From the NCBI GenBank assembly GCA_002501285.1, contig DLSG01000077.1, positions 1 through 8,142 of the forward strand: 8,142 nucleotides of DNA. The letters are read 5' to 3'. The stretch comes from Christensenella sp. UBA7868. GTDB taxonomy: Bacteria; Bacillota; Clostridia; Christensenellales; UBA1242. This document shows, in pieces, positions 4,633 to 8,142 of this stretch; position 1 is the first letter of the stretch; every line of letters begins with the position of its first letter. The position numbers were made by a program, and so were the translations under genes. The notes under the pieces are model-generated. The model searched no databases. It was not told the DNA's origin and saw only the letters and a list, made by a program, of their open reading frames with translations.

Positions 4633-7467
4633 ATGATTTTTGACGAAAGAGATTTGGAAGATGAAAATCAAAATCAGGAAGATGAAAAACTAACTCCACT
4701 TGAAAATCAAATGACTTTTGAAGATATGCTTAAAAGTTCAAGTGAAAGTGTTAAAGAAAAATCATCTTCTGGGCGTAAAACAAAAATTTTAAACGAACAT
4801 TTAATAGAAAAAATTTCGGATAATGATGATGAAGAAGAAAAGCCAATAAAAAAATCTAAAACATCTAGTAAACCAAAAAAGTCTAAAGATATACCGCTTG
4901 AAGATTTAGAATCTATTTCAAATTTTGATAACGAAAATAGTGTTAATGAAAATAGTGAAGAAACAAAAATTGATAATGAAACTTCAAACTACAATTCTGG
5001 ATATACTTCTGGAAATGGTGGCGGAAATTATAGTGACGGAAATATTGAAATGGACGGCGAAGGAAATTACATTAAAAGCGTAAAAACTGTAATGAATGAA
5101 GCCATGATGCCATATTCTGAATATGTAATTTTGGATAGGGCACTGCCACGTGTGGAAGACGGCTTGAAACCTGTTCAAAGGCGTATTTTATATTCAATGT
5201 ATGAACTGGGTTTAACACCTGACAAACCTTTTAAAAAATCGGCTAAAATCGTTGGTGATGTTATTGCAAATTATCACCCACACGGAGATACATCGGTTTA
5301 TAATGCCATGGTAAAACTTGCCCAAGATTTCAATATGCGTGAGCCTCTTGTTATGGGACACGGAAACTTTGATTCTGTTGACGGCGACCCACCAGCAGCA
5401 TACAGATATACCGAAGCGAAATTGAATTTTGCGGCACTTGAACTTTTAAGAGATTTGGAAAAAGAAACGGTTAAATGGAGTTATAACTTTGACGATACAA
5501 AGTTTGAACCTGATATGCTTCCAAGCAGATTTCCAAATATTCTTGTTAATGGGACAATGGGTATTGCAGTTGGTATTGCAACGAATTTTGCTTGTCATAA
5601 CCTGGCAGAAAGTATTGATGCTTGTGTAAGTTACATTGATAACCCTAATATTTCTGTTGACGAATTAATGAAAGTTTTAAAAGGTCCAGACTTTCCAACG
5701 GGCGGAATTATTGTTGGTTTAGACGAAGTTAAAAAGGCTTACGAAACTGGTAAAGGCAAGATTATTATTAGGGCTAAAATTGACATAGAAAATGCCAAAA
5801 ATGATAAAATCAATTTAATTATAAGCGAATTTCCTTATGGCGTAAATAAAGCGTTATGCATTCAAAAAATTGATGAACTAGCACAAAATCATAAAGACAC
5901 ATTGTCGTGCATAACCGATATTCGTGACGAAAGTGACCGAAATGGAACAAGAGCGGTTATAACGCTAAAAAAAGATTGCGATCCACAAAAAATTATAAAT
6001 TATTTATATAAATATTCCGATTTGCAAATAACTTTTGGAATTAACATGGTTGCTATTGCGGGCGGGAAACCAAAATTATTAAATTTAAAAGACATTCTTG
6101 GATATTATACAAGATTTCAAAAAGATGTTATTTTTAAACGTTCGAACTTTGAACTTAATCAGGCAAAAGAGCGTGAGCATATTTTAAAAGGTTTAATTAT
6201 TGCAATTGAAAATATTGATGAAATTGTTAAAATTATTAAAAAAAGTGCTTCAACAGTTGTTGCTAAACAAGAATTACGCAAACGCTATGATTTAAGTGAG
6301 CGTCAAGCACAAGCAATTTTAGATATGAGATTGTCAAGGCTAACTAATCTTGAAGTTGAAAAGTTGAGAGAAGAAATTGAACAACTTCAAAAATTAATAA
6401 ATAAACTTACAAAAATTTGTGCAAGCGAAAAACTTCAATATAATTTAGTTAAAGAAGAGATGCTAGACATTAAAAAGCGTTTTAACGACAAGCGTAAAAC
6501 AAAAATTATAAACGAAAGTGGTGAAATTTCGGAAGACGATATTATAAAAGTTGTTAAACCTATGTATGTTTTAACAACTGAAAAGCAGGCAATTAAGAAA
6601 ATTCCAGAAAAAACTTACTTGAAATCTGCAAAAATATTATCGGAATCAAGTTCTTTAAACGAAATTCATAATAATATAATTTTAACCGAAACAGGTAAAA
6701 ATGTTTTGATTTTCACAAATTTAGGAAATATGTATAAACTTAATGTCGATAAAATTTTAGAAGCAAGATTTAAAGATAGGGGCGTTTTCTTAAAAGATTT
6801 AATTGTTGGTTTTAATCCAGACGAAAAAGTTGTTAAAATTTTTGAAGAAAATGACAAATTCTTTAAAGAAACTTTAATTTTCTTTACAAAAAATGGTTTA
6901 GTTAAATTAACGAAAGCAGACGAATTTGATATTGCAAAATCGGTTACGTCAGCAATAAAACTTAAAGACGATGAAGTTTTGAATATAGAAATTTTTGATA
7001 AAAAGAAAAATCTGATGTTTGTTTCAAAATTAGGTCTTGGTTTATACGCAAAAAATGATGAAATTCCTACAACTTCAAAAACAAGTGGTGGAGTTAAGGG
7101 TATGAACCTAAATGAAGGTGATTATTGCATTTTAGCGTGTCAAGTGGAAGATGAAAAAGTTTTGTGCGTAACAGATAAAGGATATTCTAAAAAAATTGAA
7201 TTAAATTGTTTTGAACTTCTTTCTAAAAATCGTAAGGGCGTTAAAGTTTATAGCCTTCAAAAAGGTGATAGTACAGGGCAAGAAATAGTTTTTGCAGGTC
7301 TTATTAAAAGAGATTTAGACTTATTTGTAACAGATTCTAAAAACAAAAATTATATAATAGATTCCTCTACAATTCAAACTACAAACCGAACAAACAAAGG
7401 CGGAATTATTTTAAGTGGTAGAAAACTATGCGATATTAAAAGCATGTATAAAATTGTTTTAGAATAG
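4633..7467 (+). CDS. parC: Type IIA topoisomerase cleavage subunit, probably topoisomerase IV ParC, with long N-terminal extension
   Basis: This subunit cuts and rejoins DNA. Catalytic Tyr259 lies in PAAYRYTE (254-261), preceded by Arg258. The breakage domain runs from YSEYVILDRALP (161-172) through HPHGDTSVYN (215-224), GHGNFDSVDGDPPAA (242-256) and FPNILVNGTMGIAVG (300-314), then a coiled-coil and C-gate region (about 500-615) including RYDLSERQAQAILDMRL (551-567). From about 640 there are beta-pinwheel repeats such as TSGGVKGMNLNEGD (817-830). No QRRGGKG GyrA box occurs between KTYLKSA (660-666) and the first blade, and FKDRGVFLKDLI (713-724) resembles the WKDxGQ region of Bacillota ParC; both favour topoisomerase IV. 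At 944 residues it exceeds the usual 800-850 because of an N-terminal extension of about 145 residues, rich in Asp, Glu, Ser, Asn and Lys. The ATG with AGGAG (4622-4626) 6 nt upstream supports the long form. Residues at the E. coli ParC Ser80 and Glu84 positions are Thr220 and Asn224. Confidence 0.9.
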   Translation: MIFDERDLEDENQNQEDEKLTPLENQMTFEDMLKSSSESVKEKSSSGRKTKILNEHLIEKISDNDDEEEKPIKKSKTSSKPKKSKDIPLEDLESISNFDNENSVNENSEETKIDNETSNYNSGYTSGNGGGNYSDGNIEMDGEGNYIKSVKTVMNEAMMPYSEYVILDRALPRVEDGLKPVQRRILYSMYELGLTPDKPFKKSAKIVGDVIANYHPHGDTSVYNAMVKLAQDFNMREPLVMGHGNFDSVDGDPPAAYRYTEAKLNFAALELLRDLEKETVKWSYNFDDTKFEPDMLPSRFPNILVNGTMGIAVGIATNFACHNLAESIDACVSYIDNPNISVDELMKVLKGPDFPTGGIIVGLDEVKKAYETGKGKIIIRAKIDIENAKNDKINLIISEFPYGVNKALCIQKIDELAQNHKDTLSCITDIRDESDRNGTRAVITLKKDCDPQKIINYLYKYSDLQITFGINMVAIAGGKPKLLNLKDILGYYTRFQKDVIFKRSNFELNQAKEREHILKGLIIAIENIDEIVKIIKKSASTVVAKQELRKRYDLSERQAQAILDMRLSRLTNLEVEKLREEIEQLQKLINKLTKICASEKLQYNLVKEEMLDIKKRFNDKRKTKIINESGEISEDDIIKVVKPMYVLTTEKQAIKKIPEKTYLKSAKILSESSSLNEIHNNIILTETGKNVLIFTNLGNMYKLNVDKILEARFKDRGVFLKDLIVGFNPDEKVVKIFEENDKFFKETLIFFTKNGLVKLTKADEFDIAKSVTSAIKLKDDEVLNIEIFDKKKNLMFVSKLGLGLYAKNDEIPTTSKTSGGVKGMNLNEGDYCILACQVEDEKVLCVTDKGYSKKIELNCFELLSKNRKGVKVYSLQKGDSTGQEIVFAGLIKRDLDLFVTDSKNKNYIIDSSTIQTTNRTNKGGIILSGRKLCDIKSMYKIVLE

Positions 7468-7480
7468 TAAGGAGAAAATT

Positions 7481-7939
7481 ATGAAAGTAAAAATTAATAA
7501 TAAACAATATTTTGCAACACTTACAAAAACTGCTGATTATCACGATCGTTTAAAAACTGGTCAAGATTATAGATGTGTGGTAAAAGATGAGAATGAAACA
7601 ACAGGAGTAATGGAATTTTATTTTGATAAAATGGAATTAACTGCTATTTTGGAAAGATTTGTTGTAAATGATTTAGATAGTGCCGAAGCGCTTTTTATGG
7701 TATTAAGGGCGTTTTGCTACAATAATCAATCTATGATTATCGAGTCAGAATCTCTAACTAATCAAAATGGTTATGTCTTTTACAAAAATTTTCTTGATAA
7801 TCTTAATTCTTCTAATGAACAAGTTGAGATTGATAAGTCTTATCAAGACGGATATTCTGTAACCTTATTTGATGATGAAGATTCTTTTAACAATATTGAA
7901 AATTATAAAGTGGAAGATGACGAACAACTTTGTAAATAA
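7481..7939 (+). CDS. Unrecognised acidic 152-residue protein, last gene of the operon
   Basis: I do not recognise this family. The gene has AAGGAG (7469-7474) 6 nt before its ATG and starts 13 nt after the parC stop codon, so it is probably co-transcribed. The protein is soluble-looking, with no signal peptide or membrane segment. Residues 1-50 look like beta strands (MKVKINNKQYFATLTK, then YRCVVKDENETTGVMEFYF), followed by a helix-rich middle around LTAILERFVVNDLDSAEALFMVLRAF (53-78 region). From about 110 it becomes low-complexity and strongly acidic, ending in clusters such as FDDEDSFNN and KVEDDEQ before a terminal Cys-Lys. The acidic tail echoes the acidic extension of the adjacent ParC, but no sequence repeat links them. 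A role with the topoisomerase is suggested by position alone. Confidence 0.85.
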   Translation: MKVKINNKQYFATLTKTADYHDRLKTGQDYRCVVKDENETTGVMEFYFDKMELTAILERFVVNDLDSAEALFMVLRAFCYNNQSMIIESESLTNQNGYVFYKNFLDNLNSSNEQVEIDKSYQDGYSVTLFDDEDSFNNIENYKVEDDEQLCK

Positions 7940-7950
7940 TTTGTAAATAA
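7929..7950. repeat. Tandem duplication of an 11-bp unit across the stop codon
   Basis: TTTGTAAATAA occurs twice head to tail (7929-7939 and 7940-7950). The first copy encodes the end of the terminal Cys-Lys and the TAA of the 152-residue protein; the second follows immediately and is untranslated. This looks like a recent small tandem duplication or slippage event. It is not obviously functional. Confidence 0.7.
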
Positions 7951-7965
7951 TTAGAACTAAAATTT

Positions 7966-7998
7966 AAAAAAATTGAGATAAAATATCTCAATTTTTTT
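7966..7998 (+). terminator. Intrinsic terminator of the topoisomerase operon
   Basis: Arms 7966-7980 and 7984-7998 are perfectly complementary over 15 bp around an AAA loop (7981-7983). The central stem TTGAGATA/TATCTCAA is flanked by A7 and T7 runs, giving the expected U-tract. It begins 26 nt after the last stop codon of the operon. Its symmetric A/T flanks mean it could also act on leftward transcription, although no leftward gene is visible to its right. Confidence 0.85.
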
Positions 7999-8078
7999 AT
8001 AACATTAAGGTAAATTAATTAATTATTAAAAAAAAGTTAAAGATATAAGTTAAAAATCTTGTTTTTTAATAATTTTAT

Positions 8079-8107
8079 TTGTAAAGTTTGTATTTTTAGT
8101 GTAAAAT
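8079..8107 (+). promoter_or_regulatory. Probable promoter of rpiB
   Basis: TTGTAA (8079-8084) and TAAAAT (8102-8107) are separated by exactly 17 bp. The ATG at 8114 lies 7 nt past the -10 box, where transcription should start, and no Shine-Dalgarno sequence precedes it. This is the same spacing as at the kinase operon promoter. The boxes are less perfect and the region is AT-rich, so chance matches are possible. Confidence 0.55.
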
Positions 8108-8113
8108 AAAGTT

Positions 8114-8142
8114 ATGATTTATTTAGCAGGCGACCATGGTGG
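8114..8142 (+). CDS. rpiB: Start of probable ribose-5-phosphate isomerase B (RpiB), truncated by the window edge
   Basis: Only the first nine complete codons and part of a tenth are present, reading M-I-Y-L-A-G-D-H-G and then GG (Gly whatever the third base). This matches the N-terminus of the RpiB/LacAB family, which normally begins with a short hydrophobic strand followed by G-x-D-H-x-G, the Asp and His lying near the sugar-phosphate site. RpiB interconverts ribose 5-phosphate and ribulose 5-phosphate in the pentose phosphate pathway. The family motif falls at the normal distance from the ATG, so the start is probably right even though no ribosome-binding site precedes it. LacA/LacB (galactose 6-phosphate isomerase) cannot be excluded from so few residues. 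It follows the operon terminator and appears to have its own promoter. Confidence 0.6.

Noticed and set aside
4415..4699. Minus-strand open frame crossing the parE-parC junction
   Set aside because: It lies opposite the conserved RYKGLGEMNPEQLWE block and would require antisense coding across an operon junction; no initiation signals are seen.
5050..5052. Met140 of ParC as the true start, removing the extension
   Set aside because: Only weak purine-rich sequence precedes it, while the upstream ATG has AGGAG at ideal spacing and the intervening frame is open with no stop over about 140 codons. I keep it as the main way the extension finding could fail.
4633..7467. Calling subunit A GyrA
   Set aside because: No GyrA box is found at the expected place, and the FKDRGVFLKDLI segment and N-terminal LDRALPRVEDGLKPVQRRILYSM block look more like ParC. 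The call is not absolute without a genome-wide comparison.
1..8142. CRISPR arrays, insertion sequences, tRNA or rRNA genes, riboswitches
   Set aside because: No regularly spaced direct repeats, transposase-like coding sequence, cloverleaf, rRNA-like segment or structured leader was seen; the gaps between genes are short and AT-rich.

Overview
The window is visibly AT-rich. It uses the standard genetic code, its downstream genes carry strong GGAGG/AGGAG ribosome-binding sites, and its MurG has the SRGDQILNA donor-site variant that I associate with Bacillota. Together these suggest a low-GC, clostridia-like Bacillota, possibly an uncultured gut lineage. That placement is inference; no rRNA or other taxonomic marker is present.

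Layout. Positions 1-178 are non-coding and end in a perfect inverted-repeat terminator (120-150) serving murG, which lies on the minus strand (1213-179). A 117-bp divergent intergenic region (1214-1330) follows. It holds an exact consensus promoter (TTGACA, 17 bp, TATAAT) firing rightward and a likely weaker leftward promoter; their -35 boxes meet in a 13-bp palindrome. The rightward promoter begins a tight five-gene run: a HipA-like kinase (1331-2371), a small protein that may be a detached HipA N-terminal subdomain (HipS-like, 2349-2672), type IIA topoisomerase subunit B (2685-4631) and subunit A (4633-7467), best read as topoisomerase IV ParE/ParC, and an unrecognised acidic protein (7481-7939). 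A perfect 15-bp-stem terminator (7966-7998) closes the unit. A new promoter then drives the first codons of a probable rpiB, cut off by the window end.

How it fits together. Gaps in the run are -23, +12, +1 and +13 nt, and each downstream gene has its own strong ribosome-binding site, so one polycistronic mRNA is the simplest reading. An essential decatenase would then be transcribed behind a toxin-type kinase and its putative partner, with no visible HipB-like antitoxin. The first kinase codon lies 7 nt past the -10 box and has no Shine-Dalgarno sequence, so its mRNA should be leaderless. The rpiB start has the same geometry.

Most worth checking: the split HipA-like pair fused to a topoisomerase IV operon, the roughly 145-residue low-complexity N-terminal extension on ParC, the non-canonical residues at both main quinolone-contact positions of ParC, and the repeated leaderless promoter architecture.
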